The notes under the pieces are model-generated. The model was not told the DNA's origin, ran no database searches, and saw only the letters and a program-made list of their open reading frames with translations. 64,000 nt of DNA. Source: Gigaspora rosea (Eukaryota; Glomeromycota; Glomeromycetes; Diversisporales; Gigasporaceae). Positions 24,128-35,854 of the stretch are shown here, in pieces. Positions within the stretch are counted from its first letter, which is position 1. The number at the start of each line of letters is the position of its first letter. The stretch covers positions 1 to 64,000 of the forward strand of contig QKWP01000048.1 in assembly GCA_003550325.1 (NCBI GenBank). Reading direction: 5' to 3'. Both the position numbers and the translations under genes were made by a program.

Positions 24128-24600
24128 AGGATCCCGAAATATACATAGATAGGTCAAGTATGAGTTTGCTTATTTTTGAGAGTTTTTTTTAGAACTTTTC
24201 TATTTATAGAGGACGTCTAAAGTGGAGTAAATTCTTATAATATATTTTATCGAATTAACTTTAGGGTTAGGGATATCTTAAGTTAGGATTAGAAAAATTC
24301 TTAGGTTATAATATATAAGCAAAATTGCCTTCCTGACATTTTTAATTAAAACACCAAGGTAGGTTTAAACTGCTATTTTTTGTATTTTTCAAGGTTTCCG
24401 CTTCACTTTTTTGTTTGCTTCGCTAAATATCATCAAAATTAGATAATTTGATTGGCCAATTGTTATGTGTTCTACTCTACTTTTAGAAACCCCTATTTAT
24501 AGTAATTTTTTTGCTTATTTTTGAAGCTTTTTCTGCAAATTTTTCCTTTTTTAGTAACCCTATAATTAATCTGATCTATCTATGTATATTTCGGGGTCCT
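24128..24600. mobile_element. hAT-like MITE with perfect 8-bp TSD, itself carrying a nested MITE
   Basis: The ends are AGGATCCCGAAATATACATA and, read inward from the right, AGGACCCCGAAATATACATA. A perfect duplication CTTTAATT lies at 24120-24127 and 24601-24608. Another copy is at 11066-11239. Without the nested 24210-24492 element the length is about 180 bp. No coding capacity. Confidence 0.92.
24210..24492. mobile_element. 283-bp MULE-like MITE nested in the 24128-24600 MITE
   Basis: It is flanked by CTATTTATAG on both sides (24200-24209 and 24493-24502), a 9-10-bp duplication. The sister MITE at 11066-11239 has a single CTATTTATAG there. Ends are AGGACGTCTAAAGTGGAGTA and GGGTTTCTAAAAGTAGAGTA, read inward. 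The duplication length fits Mutator-like elements. Confidence 0.88.
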
Positions 24601-24819
24601 CTTTAATTTAATACATATTTTTACTTAGAAAACAAACATATTTGGTTTAATTATAATATTACACATGATTCTAAATTTTGATTGGTTAAAATTACAGAGT
24701 AAGCGACTTTTTGTAGAAACACTATCTAAGATAATAAAGCTTTTGATAAATTCTTGTCAATTAATAAGGCTTTTATATTAAATCTAAACAGATTAATTTT
24801 TATTGCTAGCATTTCACTA

Positions 24820-25100
24820 GCAACTGTAGAGTATAGAATCAATAGGTTACAAAAATTTAGAATCAGGATATGTTAGAGTGCATTAGAATCATAGTTGGCT
24901 GAATCAGAATTAATCAATTTTGGCTCAAAATTATAAAAAATTTTACTAATAAAATCATATTTATTTATAAAATAAAAAATGCCTAGCTGATAATTTTGCA
25001 ATAGATCCTGCTAATAGCTAAAGCTAAATGCCAACCTAGATCTGATATATACAACCTAGAATTTTGGGAACCTTCTGTAAAATTTGTATAAAATCAATTG
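24820..25100. repeat. Block A: inverted copy of 31800-32400
   Basis: This stretch (for example AATCAGGATATGTTAGAGTG, CATTAGAATCATAGTTGG) is the reverse complement of 31800-32400 at roughly 80 percent by eye. The other copy is interrupted by the MITE 31935-32279, so this copy shows the empty TA site (AAATAAATA near 24960-24970). Function unknown. Confidence 0.75.
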
Positions 25101-25690
25101 TCTAAATACATAATTTTTTGAACTATCAATAATATTACTAATATTATGAACATATGTTATTTTATTCATAGACTAAAATATTTTTTTAATTTGGACTAAG
25201 GTTTTAATCATTCACTAGGTGTTTAATTTACTTACATAGAGTTTTATATACCTGCTAAGAGCCTATAACCCTCATTGAAGACTAAAATTACCCATTTATG
25301 CTACAAACTTTGCCAAAATAAGAAATATATAAAATAATACATAATAATAAAATATTATAATACTAACAATTCATAGGATGATTGTTAAAATTATTGAGCA
25401 ATATCAGATCAATATCAAAAAGATAAAAACTAGTAGATATAATAATAAAAAAATTTACTTTAAATGGATAATTTATTTTTGTTATTAAAAAAATGAATAA
25501 TAATCTTATATTTTATCAAAATTATTATAGGTTTTGCTATTTATTATGAATTTTGCTATGCATTATTAGTTTCATCATATGTCATAAATTTGCTATTTAT
25601 TAATTTAGCATTTTGAAATTGCTTGATGAAATTGTTTTGTTATGCATTAATAATGCAAATTGCATCATGCATTAGATATTATTAAAATAT
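25101..25690. other. Gene-free AT-rich stretch
   Basis: No open frame, TIR or RNA gene recognised. It contains low-complexity TTTATT and ATTATTA runs only. Confidence 0.5.
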
Positions 25691-26163
25691 TATAATGTTT
25701 TTTTAAATAATAAATGTAGGTTGTATAAGTACTATTTATATACTAAATAAACTTGATTATGCTAAGTAATTTATTTGTTATAAAGAAAAAAAATAAATCT
25801 ATTAGAAAAGTAACAAAAATAGATAACTTTTTAGGAGAGAGGAAATAAAAAAAGGTGAAATTATATATAAGGAACCTGACTATATATATATTAAAGAAAA
25901 GAGAGAGGTAGGCCTCTGGTAAATATAATCAGGTAATTAATAACATGGCTCTTACTAGATATTTCATATTCAATAATAGCATTAAATTCAAAACCTAATA
26001 CTTTTTTAATTGTGTTATATAAAAATGATCACTCTGTAATTTTTCAGATCTTTTGCTTGCTAAATAAAACTGTTATTAGTTGCTATACATTATTAACTAT
26101 ATAATATAATTAATATTAATTTTTAAAGGAGTTAAAACCTTATTATTATTGTGGACTAAATTA
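25690..26163. repeat. Block B: inverted copy of about 35855-36560
   Basis: Shared segments include CAGATCTTTTGCTTGCTAAA against the complement of TTTAGCAGGTAAAAGATCTG, and AGGAGTTAAAACCTTATTAT against a complement near 35915. The 35.9-kb copy carries an extra 120-bp-type repeat unit inside. This copy ends at the TA-MITE 26164-26348. Confidence 0.75.
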
Positions 26164-26348
26164 TACAGTTGACCCTCAATAATATCAACCTTGTTAATAT
26201 TAACCTAAGCCACAAACCAAATTTTATAAATTTTTATATATTAAAATCCCTCATATATATCAACTTTAATATAAATTCTCATTGATATTATATCAACATG
26301 AATATAATGGTGGTCCAAATATGTTGATATAAATGAGGGACAACTGTA
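26164..26348. mobile_element. Tc1/mariner-like MITE, 185 bp, with TA duplication
   Basis: Ends TACAGTTGACCCTCAATAAT and TACAGTTGTCCCTCATTTAT (read inward). The inverted paralogue near 35890 has the uninterrupted sequence CTAAATTATATTGTTAATT, giving a clean empty site with one TA. No coding. Confidence 0.9.
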
Positions 26349-26658
26349 TTGTTAATTTTTTTGAAATAAAAATAAAACAATAAACACATAATAATAATAA
26401 TAATAATATAAAAAAATTAAAAAATAAAAAAATATATTAACTAACAAAAAGTGAATAAAAATAAATTAATATATACTTCTCTAAATATTAAATATCAAAT
26501 TTTTAAAATTTATTTAAATATTTCATATATAATTTAATAATTTTTGTATTCACTTATAAAAATATTTGCATTTTTTTGCAATAGCAGGAATCTGGTTGGG
26601 TATTTTGTTTAACCCAAATCTAATAAAAAGATAATTACTACAATTTTTTTAAAAAAAT

Positions 26659-27018
26659 AAATTTACCTTTGTCTAGGTTTTTTCATTACTGTTATACTTA
26701 GCATAATGGGTAACACAAATTATTTTGCAAAATTTTTGATATAACAAATTTGGATTCCAAGTTATTTCTATCTTGTTTAGGTATATACAGTTTTTTGTTA
26801 CACCAATACAAAGAGCCTTAACTGTTAAATGTATTACTGATATCTTTAATAGTTAAGGTTCTTTGTATTGGCTTAAAAAAAAAACTGCATATACCTAAAC
26901 AAAATAGGAATAACTTGAAATCCAAGTTTGCTATATCAAAAATTTTGCAAAATAATCTGTACTATCTATTATGCTAAGCATGGTAGTCATAAAAAATCTA
27001 AAAAAAGATAAATTTATC
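26659..27018. repeat. 360-bp near-perfect foldback (arms about 150-175 bp)
   Basis: The arms are mirror images around about 26838. On the left are TTAGCATAATGGGTA, TTTTGCAAAATTTTTGATAT, ATTTCTATCTTGTTTAGGTA and CAATACAAAGAGCCTTAACT; all four recur complemented on the right at similar distances from the centre. A transcript would fold into a long hairpin. It may be a foldback MITE; no target duplication is evident. Confidence 0.88.
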
Positions 27019-27599
27019 TATATTATTTAATTTTGAAATTATGCATAACCATTTAACATTTTTGATTAGTCGAATCTAGAAAACATGAACTATGTGTGGA
27101 AAAACTTTAGGTTTGAAGATTGGATTATAACAATTAATATTCTGAAAAATATGAGAAAAAAACTAAAAATATGAAGTCAGGTTATAATAATGCACTTTAC
27201 CAGAAATGGAGTGCATAGTTAAGCAGCATATAAAATGCTTTTATACAAATCTGTGCTTTTGATTAAATTTTCTATAATTACTTATTTAGGGGCATCCATA
27301 AATAACATTTATGTACCCCTACATAGTAGCACTTGACCCCCTCCACAGAACCCTGAAGAACTCTGATACAACTCAGATGATTCTAAAAAAAAAATTTTGT
27401 ATAGAAATTTATCAAATGTTGCATTTTTATATAGTAAATTGTCAAATTTTGCTCTATTTTATATATCTATTTGGCTAAAATACTGCTGAAATTATACAAA
27501 CTCAGATCTGACTTGTATTAGAGTTCTTCAGGCCTCCCTCAACTATATAAAAACAAATTCAAAATCTATATATTTATATATAAAATTTTATAAAAACTT

Positions 27600-27890
27600 A
27601 AATTTCTTGTGACATAGTGATCCAATTTGGATAATTTAGGTACTATTCGATTCGTCTCAGTGAGATGAATCCAATGATACCAAAATCATGTCATTTGGAT
27701 TACTGGATCGAAAGATATTCAAAAAAACCCATTAGTTATATAGTAATTTTATAAGAAAAGATATGTCCAATGGTATTTGGCAATAACTTTTGATCCAGTA
27801 ATCCAAATGAAATAAAATTGGTACCATTCGACTCCTCTCATCGAGACGAATTGAAAGGTACTAAAATTATTAAATTTGGACCACTGAATT
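27600..27890. repeat. Two copies of the dispersed GGTACCATTCGATTC palindrome
   Basis: Palindromes at about 27637-27690 and 27818-27868 read GGTACTATTCGATTCGTCTC then GTGAGATGAATCCAATGATACC, and a similar second one. Both are bordered by GATCCAGTAATCCAAAT-type segments in mirrored orientation. Five more copies lie at 47.1-48.7 kb. Confidence 0.8.
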
Positions 27891-27899
27891 AGTTTTAGA

Positions 27900-28630
27900 T
27901 GATTTTTTCTAAAAAAATTGTATTATATTTTTTTGATCTCTTTACTTAAGAGAAAAAATGTTATCTTTCGTCTGACCCCTTCTCTCTTGTATAACATTAT
28001 TTCTGATCTATTGTATGAGAGCTATTTAACCAAACATGCTTTAACAGGTTTTGTTTCAATAACAAAAAATGCTATTTTTATTATTTTTCAAAATTGCATT
28101 AACTAAATATATTATAAAAATGTATTAGTATTTACTGAAAATAGATAAATAGCAAATTTTAATATATAGATAATTTAAAACCTAATTGTTTATTAAAATT
28201 TAATTGTAAATCTGATGTTTATGAGCTTGGCAAAGAAGCTAATTTTGGGGCATGATATCGTATATTATGAATTTAAAATCAAAAAATAACTTTGGGTTTG
28301 TAAACCTTATCATTTTTGATTGGCCATATCAAAAAACTGTAATTAGAATATAAGAAAATTTTGAATTAAAATTACTAATTAAAGTTACTTTTTTAAATTA
28401 TATTTCTAAATTAGCCATTTTTTTTATCATTATAAAGATACCATATATTATGAATTTGTGGGTTTTTGCTTTTCAGCTTATAATAATTTTTATTTAAAAC
28501 TATAATTATTGCAACATTTTGTTTAATTTTAATAATTATATTATAATTATCATATTTTGTAATTAGTCTATAAGTTATAAATCACCAGTGTGAGTATGGA
28601 GTTCACTTTATCAATTGTTTTCAAGAGAAT
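27900..28630. other. Gene-free AT-rich stretch
   Basis: The open frame 27918-28106 is AT-driven and has no domain. Nothing else recognised. Confidence 0.5.
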
Positions 28631-28631
28631 G

Positions 28632-29013
28632 TACCGTATTTACGTGAAATAATGTGCACCTGTGTGTTATTTCAAGGGGATGCACGTTATTTCGAGTACG
28701 CGCATGGGCGTTATTTCGAGGTAAAGGTCTAATTTCGAAAAAATTGTGCATTATATATGTGTAATGCTTAAAAAAACCCATATTCTTAATTTTATACATA
28801 GCTTTTCCGATCTAAGTCAGATTTTTTGACTAAAAAAATTCTTATTTCTGCTTGTTATTTGAATTTGTTATTTCAGCAGATTATTAATTCAGCATTTGGA
28901 GTGTGCATTATATTAGGATGCACATAGGCGTTATTTCGAAACCAGCATGCTATTTTAAGAAAATGCAATTTTCGAAATAACGCCTATGTGCGTTATTTCG
29001 CGTAAATACGGTA
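28632..29013. mobile_element. Tc1/mariner-like MITE with TTATTTCG arrays
   Basis: Ends TACCGTATTTACGTGAAATA and TACCGTATTTACGCGAAATA (read inward) include the TA target. Inside, GCGTTATTTCGA-type boxes are repeated in both orientations at about 28665, 28690, 28710, 28930 and 28975. The minus-strand frame 28611-28799 is the translation of these boxes, not a gene. Confidence 0.88.
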
Positions 29014-29029
29014 TATATGATTAGTTGAT

Positions 29030-30560
29030 TTTTATTTTGCATTACAAGAGATCTGAAAAATTTGGTTAGTCAGATTTTTTTAATTTACTAATATTATATC
29101 TAAGATTAGATTATGCAAAGTTGCTTTTTTATTTTGTGTTATATAGAATCTAAAAACTTGGGTTAGTTGATCAAATTCATTTTTTTTCATTTTTTTTAAT
29201 TTACTATAAATTCTAGAATAAATGTTCATATTTAAGATTAGGCTACACAAAATTTGATTTTTTGTTTTGCATTATATAAAATCTGAAAACTTGAGTAAAC
29301 TTAGGGTTTGTCAGTTTTTTTTTAATTTACTGTAAATTAATAGAATAATGTTTACATCTAAGATTAGGCACACTAAGTTGATTTTTGTTTTGCATTATAT
29401 AAAATCTGAAAACTTGGGTCATTCAGTTAGATTTTTTTAATTTAATATAAACCAAAAGAATAATATTTATATTTAAGATTAAGCTATGCAAAGTTAATTT
29501 TTTATTATGCATTACATGGAACCTTAACTCAGATTAGTTAGTTGAATATAGTATATTTTTTTATTATTATTTTTTATTATTATGTTCACATATAATATTA
29601 GACTACATAAAGTTGATTTTTCATTTTGCATTATATAGAACTAAAAACTTGGTTCAGCAGTTATTTTTTTTTAATTTACTATAAATTAATAGAATAATTT
29701 TATATCTAAGATTAGTCCCCGCAAGGTTGATCTTTTGTTTTGCATTATATAGAATCTGATACCTCAGGTTTGCTATTCAAATTTTTTTATTTTATTTATT
29801 TTTTTATTTTTTTTATTTATTTTATTCTATTTTTTTTTATTTTATTTTTATTTTATTTTTTATCTAAATTAGGCTAAACAAAGCAAATTGTTCATTTTCA
29901 TAACATGGTATTTCAAAATTCCAGTTAGCAAATCAGATTTTTTTTAATCTATTACAAATTAATAAGTATATATTTACACATAAGGTTATGCAAATGGCAA
30001 AAATGGAAAATTGGCACAATATGAATTTTTAAAAAAATTCTTTTTGAAAAAATTGGATCAGCAAGTTATGCAAACTAAAAAATAAACTTTTATAGATTTA
30101 GGTTATGCAAAGTTGGTTTTAATTTTGCATTAGGCTATGCAAAATTAATTTTTTATTTGCATAACCTGCCATCCAATTTTCCAAATTTTTTTTAAATTCC
30201 TATTGTGCCAGTTATTCTATTTTTACTATTTAATTTTTCTCTATTGGCCCTAATAATAATTTCATTTTTTTGGAATTCCCAGATAGGTCTGATAAAAAAA
30301 ACAAAATTTATAATTCTATGTTATACAAACTGAAGAATTAATCTTGTGTGATCTTAAATGTAAATATGAATTAATTTAGCCATACAAAGTTATTTTTAAA
30401 AAAAAATTCAACTCAACCAACCAGAATTTTGAAATACTAGATTATACAAAATGAAAAATTAACTTTGTATAGTTTTATATAGAAACTAAAACTTGAGTTG
30501 GTTGGATTTTTTTTAATTTACTGTGAATTAATAAAATAATTACAATTCTGTATAAGATAG
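29030..30560. repeat. Degenerate tandem array, unit about 120 bp
   Basis: About ten diverged units recur with AAAGTTGATTTTTTGTTTTG, CATTATATAGAATCTGAAAA, CTTGGGTTAG, and TTTTTTTAATTTACTATAAA followed by ATTAATAGAATAAT and TCTAAGATTAG. Later units (30020-30480) partly run in the opposite orientation. Isolated units appear at 35960-36120. No coding. Confidence 0.8.
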
Positions 30561-31283
30561 GTGGTACATTTGTACCACCTATTACACAATTATTTTTTTT
30601 TAAAATAAACTTGTAGTAATTATATAGCATTTAATTTTTAGATAAACATTTATTTATTTATTTTTATTTATTTTTTATTTATTTATATATTTTTAATTTT
30701 TTAATTTTTTTACTTTAGTATTATTATTATTATAATCGATACTTCAAAACTAATACACATAGTAAACAGGTTTTTTATAAGTTTTGGCAGGTTATCAAAT
30801 TTAAAAAGCATCATATAACAGACTAATATGCATCAACTAATCATGTTGTATTAGCTGCTACATAATTGTTGTTTGGAGTATAGCAGAGAACTTATATTTC
30901 TAGTAATTAATAGAATAAATTACAATTCTGTATAAGATAAGTAGTGCAAATGGCCACCTATCATACTAGTATTTTTTTTAAAATAAACTTGTAGTAATTA
31001 TAGCATTTAATTTTTAGATAAGTATTTATTAATTCATTTTTATTTATTTTTTATTTATTTATATTTTTTAATTTTTTAATTTTTTTACTTTAGTATTTTT
31101 AATATTATTATAATCAGTACTTCAAAACTGTACACATAGTGGACAGGTTTTGTATAAGTTTTGGCAGGCTATTAAATTTAAAAGTATCATGTAACAGGCT
31201 GACTTGCATCAACTAATCAAGTTGTATCAACTGTTGTTGTCTAGAGTATAGCAAAGGACTTACATTTCCAGTAATTTGTAGAT
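30541..31283. repeat. Tandem duplication, unit about 375-380 bp, two copies
   Basis: TACAATTCTGTATAAGATAG starts copy one at 30541 and recurs at 30921. AAATAAACTTGTAGTAATTA and GTTTTGGCAGGTTATCAAAT also recur at the same spacing. The copies differ by substitutions and small indels. Confidence 0.88.
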
Positions 31284-31284
31284 C

Positions 31285-31515
31285 ATGTAACTGACACCTA
31301 CTAGAGAACATTAGCAAAATTGTTTGTTTGTCTGTGGATTATTGTCTGTTTGTCTGATTATATAATTACTGTAACAACTACTAGAGATCATTAGCGAAAT
31401 TGTTTGTCTGTTTGCAAATTATTGTTTATCTATCTAATTATATAATCAATACCTACTAGCAAATCGTCTGTCTGTTTGCAGATCATTATCTATCTGTCTG
31501 ATTATGTAATAACTA
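31285..31515. repeat. Short tandem repeats of TTGTTTGTCTGTTTGCA type
   Basis: Three diverged units of roughly 75-80 bp contain ACTAGAGAACATTAGCAAAA, TTGTTTGTCTGT and CTGATTATATAAT. No other content. Confidence 0.75.
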
Positions 31516-31799
31516 CAAATATATGTGTACTCTTCTTTTAAAAAATGTAAAAAAATCTTTAACTCAAAAATAAGCTACCTTATAATAAACAATAGTTATA
31601 ATAATTTAAGTTCATTTTTGATATCTTATTTCACAATTCTAATGCAAATTTTGTGCATCATAAATATCCAGTACCTGGTTTGATATAGTTTATACATGGT
31701 TTATAGATTTTAAAGCCTTTAATTAAATATTTAGTAAATAGTAGAAAGCAGAAGAATTGAAACTCATATATAAGTTTATAAATTTGATTTGCAAAAAAG

Positions 31800-32400
31800 T
31801 CTATATATATGAAATTTACAGAAGTATCACCAAAAATTTTGTGTTGTATGCATTAAATTTAGATTAGTATTTAGCTCTAGTTATTAGCAGATACTATAGC
31901 AAAATTGTCAGCTGGGCATTTTTTACTTAATAAATACAGTTAAACCTCCATAAATGCAACTTGTAGGAACAAGTTTACGAATTGCATTTAGTGAGGTTTG
32001 CATTTAGAGAGAACCAATTAATTTGCAGCTTTAAAAATTAAATTATCAAGTTTATATAGCTTCTACTAAAAACTGTATAACCTATCTTAAATACTAAAAT
32101 TTGATTGGCTCCATGCATTTAGAGAAGTTAGCATAATATAAAATGTTAATTAAGAGAACATGCATTTACAAAATATAGAATGTACATTTAGCACTAATAA
32201 CATTTTACGAAAAAGAAAAAAATGTGCATTTAAAGGGTATTGTATTTATAAAAGTTGCATTTATAAAGGTCTAACTGTAGATATAATTTATTAATAAAAT
32301 TTTTTATGCTTTTGGATCAAAAATAATCAATTCTGATTCAACTAACTATAATTCTAATGCACTTTGATATATCCTGATTCAGAATTTTGGTAACCTCTAT
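31800..32400. repeat. Block A, inverted copy of 24820-25100, split by a MITE
   Basis: Reverse-complement partner of 24820-25100. It is interrupted by the MITE at 31935-32279 exactly where the partner is continuous. Confidence 0.75.
31935..32279. mobile_element. Tc1/mariner-like MITE, 345 bp, TA target
   Basis: Ends TACAGTTAAACCTCCATAAA and TACAGTTAGACCTTTATAAA (read inward) continue into TGCAACTT. The interior has GCATTTA boxes. The empty site is visible in block A at about 24965. Confidence 0.9.
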
Positions 32401-32482
32401 ATAAGTTCTATATAAGGTAGCTGCATGATGCTGTTATACAAAACCAGGAACAGAAACATTATTTAAGGATAGGTATAGTCTG

Positions 32483-33426
32483 TAGGGTTGGGAGCATGAG
32501 AAATTTTTGAGGCATGCCCAGAGGGGCATGCCTTTAACAAGAGCATGCCCTTTATAAAGATTATAATTGGTTAATTTATATAAGTCAACTGACCAATAAA
32601 TTAAAATACTAAACTTTATTTTACTATCTTTTTTGAACCTTTAAAAAAATACTTTACTTTAGTTTGCTATTTATTAAGAAATACTATATAGATTTAGCTT
32701 TTATAATTTTAAATTAATTATATTTATTATATCAGCATAATATTTGCTTTTTAAATCTTTAATTTCTTGATTTTTTGCAAAATAAAATCTAATTATTACA
32801 GCAAATTTATAAAATTAAAGTATTTTAACAAACTATAAAATGTATTATTTATTATTGATTTTTGAACATTTCTTATTATAAATTATATAGATAATTTCTA
32901 ACCCATCTTTTTACAAAAAAATAGATTAGATATTATTTATATGATTTTACAATAAGAAAAATTGAAAACAATAGTAAATAATGCAATATTTTATTTTATA
33001 AATTACAAGTTACTCTCATTATAGTGAACTCTCGATATAGTGAAGATTGGCTATAATGAAGAATTTTTTTAGAACAGAATTATTATTACTATAATAAAAG
33101 GCTCTTGATATAGTAAATCTCACAATATAGTGAAGAAATTTTACAGCCCGAGGACTTCACTATAATGAGAGTGACTTGTATAAATATTTCTGATAAAAAT
33201 AAAAATCTTACAAAATTTGCTTAGATAAACTAAATAAAAATAACTAAATTAGAGCTATAGCTATACTATAATTTTTTTAGTATAGTTCTAGTATACTTAA
33301 TTGTCCAATCATATCCCTTTAAAGTCACATGATCAAATCACATGATAGGGCATGACTTTTGGCCAAAGGGCATGCCCTCAGCATGCACTAGGGGGCATGC
33401 CCTCTAATACCGTGCCTCCAACCCTA
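32483..33426. mobile_element. hAT-type element, 944 bp, perfect 8-bp TSD
   Basis: Ends TAGGGTTGGGAGCATGAG and TAGGGTTGGAGGCACGG (read inward) are flanked by identical ATAGTCTG at 32475-32482 and 33427-33434. GGCATGCC and GGGCATGCCC boxes cluster near both ends, probably as subterminal binding sites. It carries a nested TA-MITE (33004-33180). No transposase. Confidence 0.93.
33004..33180. mobile_element. Tc1/mariner-like MITE, 177 bp, nested in the hAT element
   Basis: Ends TACAAGTTACTCTCATTATA and TACAAGTCACTCTCATTATA (read inward) match at 19 of 20 bases. The interior repeats AATATAGTGAA motifs. The high similarity of the ends suggests a fairly young copy. Confidence 0.9.
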
Positions 33427-33619
33427 ATAGTCTGGGATTATTAAATATAGTAATTATGTTAGTTTGATATATACTATGAATATTGTTGTTTACTTATCAT
33501 ATGTATATATATATATATTTTGAATGAAACATGTATTTTTTAGCATGTACGTAAATAATTCTTTGTAACAAAGGCTTATAACAAATTGATTTTTTTGAAC
33601 TACTTGAATTTTTGAATTT

Positions 33620-34770
33620 GGTATAGTGCTTACCAAACATGGTGTTGAAACAAAACCTACCTGAAACTAGTTTCAGAAGGGTTCTAATCCGAAATTAGTT
33701 TCAGATTTTTTAAAAAAAATCAAAACTCTGAAACCCTGAAACTATAATTCAAATCCAAACCTATAATCTGAACCTCAAAAATATAATATTGAAGCCTTTA
33801 AAATTTATTGTAAAGTTGATGTATTTTTAATGAACCCAAAATGTAAAATTATTTTTGAATAAATTATAACATTATATAGATCATATTTTTAATTATATTT
33901 TTTTTACTGCTCAGTTTGTTTGGGTCTTTTTTAAAGCTGGTTAACTTTATTTTTAATATTATACTGTTATTACAACTGATTTCAAAATTCTAGGGTGATA
34001 AAAAAATTGCAATGATGAATCGATAAGTATTTGATAACTTTTGATACCAACAATTGATTTAATTCTGTGTAACTTATTAATTCTATCATTAGTAGATATG
34101 GACATACTAATTACTTATTATTACTTGATATTGTATCCTGTTTTTACATAGTAAATAAAAAAACTGATGCTTGCAAAAGCAATCTTGATTGTCAGAATAT
34201 AAACTCCGAAATTATACCTTTCATGTTATACTTTGTGAATCATAACAACTAAAGGACTGCACATATGCAATAAACTGTTGGATGCACTTCGGTCCAAATA
34301 TTGCTAGATATTCAAATTTTATTGTATTCTTTAATGAAATATATAACATATATCAATATGATTAATGAATATTGAAGAGATACATAGCATATATTAGTGC
34401 ATTTGAAAGAGATATATAATACATTAATGCAATAAATGGAAGTTTGGGTAGTGTTTGGTGTTCAGGTGAGGTTTTGGGTTTCGAATAAGGTTTCAGTTGT
34501 CAGATAAGGTTTGGATAAGGTTTCAGAAGTTATAATCCGAAGTCTGAACCTTTTGAATTTGGCACAAAAGGGTTTTGGCACCAACTTTGAAGAGAATAAA
34601 CAAATAAATTATTGATGTTTTGGCAGTTTCAGGGTTTCAGTTGAGTTTTAGGTTTTCAGTTAAGGTTTCGGGTTTCAGTTGAGATTTTAAGTTTCACATA
34701 AGGTTTCGGAAGCTATAATCCGAAACCCAAAATTTCAGAATCACCAAAGAAGGTTTTAGTGCCATTTTTG
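33620..34770. mobile_element. Probable hAT-like MITE with GGTTTCAG repeats
   Basis: Left TTACCAAACATGGTGTTGAA and, read inward from the right, AAACACCAAAAATGGCACT resemble each other. Interior flanks are rich in CTGAAAC on the left and GGTTTCAG or GGTTTCGG on the right, in mirrored orientation. No clear target duplication was found, so the limits are approximate. Confidence 0.5.
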
Positions 34771-34989
34771 GTGTTTATTATAGATATTTTTGTCAGCGAC
34801 ACAATTAAGCTATTGTTAAATGATCAGTATATACCTTAATATAATTTTTATGATCATTTCGGGTTAAAAACCTGTATAACCTGTGGTCGTGATTTGGTAA
34901 CTCTGGCATTTTTTTATCAAATTTTTTAAATATACTTGCATGTTCTTATGGATGTGCAGTAAAAATAATTATTACTGTACCGTATTGCG

Positions 34990-35455
34990 GCTACCACATA
35001 AGTTATATTTTAGCAAATATTACTTAGCCTTGATATTTGTAGCTTTTTGATTATTTATAGTCACTATATGAGTCATATTTTAGTAAATATTACTTAGTCT
35101 TGATATTTGTAGTTCCTTGATTATTTATTCACAGGATTTATAGTGCAATTAAACTTTAAACTTCAGAGAGATCAATTTATCTCGTAACAACATAAAGCAA
35201 AAAAACTCCAAAGCTGGGTTTCTTGACAAGTTTGTGTATATGCATAAGCAAGCCAATTAGAACATTTTAACATGGGAACATCATAGAGATTTACCATATA
35301 ATGGCCCTACATAAGTCATATTTTAGCAAATATTACTTAGCTTTGATATTTTGGCTTTTTGATTATTTGCAGTCATCACATGTGTCATATTTTAGCGAAT
35401 ATTACTTAGTCTTGATATTTGTGGCTCCTTGATTATTTATTCACAGGATTTACAT
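34990..35455. repeat. Direct repeats containing ATATTACTTAGCCTTGATAT
   Basis: A unit of about 75 bp (CATATTTTAGCAAATATTAC, then TTAGTCTTGATATTTGTAG) occurs as a pair at 34999-35140 and again as a pair at 35310-35450, each pair ending in TTATTCACAGGATTTA. The pairs are about 310 bp apart. Confidence 0.85.
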
Positions 35456-35854
35456 AAATAAAGTCCATGCAATGCATATTCGTAATGTTTAAGTGCATAA
35501 ATTCACGTTTTTACTGCATTTAGTGCATTATCCAATTAGTTATAAGATTTTGCGGATGCATGCCATTAAAAATGCCTTAGTAACCCTATACTTCGTAATA
35601 TTACATATCACTCTGTTTCTGGTATATATAACTATTAATATTAAATTATATAAAGTTTAGTAAATTTTATATAATTTGATTGGATTTGCTTCATATACAT
35701 TGTTTAATAAATCAGAAACTTGAGTATAAAGACAATCAGTTATCAGAAATTGCAAATTATCAGATATTAATTATTGAATAAGCATAGTGGCTTGATTTTT
35801 AACTAATTATAGCTTTGACAGAATTAGTTTTGGGAGGGTCAACTATATTATTAT

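Noticed and set aside
28611-28799. Minus-strand frame rich in RNN and H
   Set aside because: It is the translation of repeated TTATTTCG boxes in a MITE.
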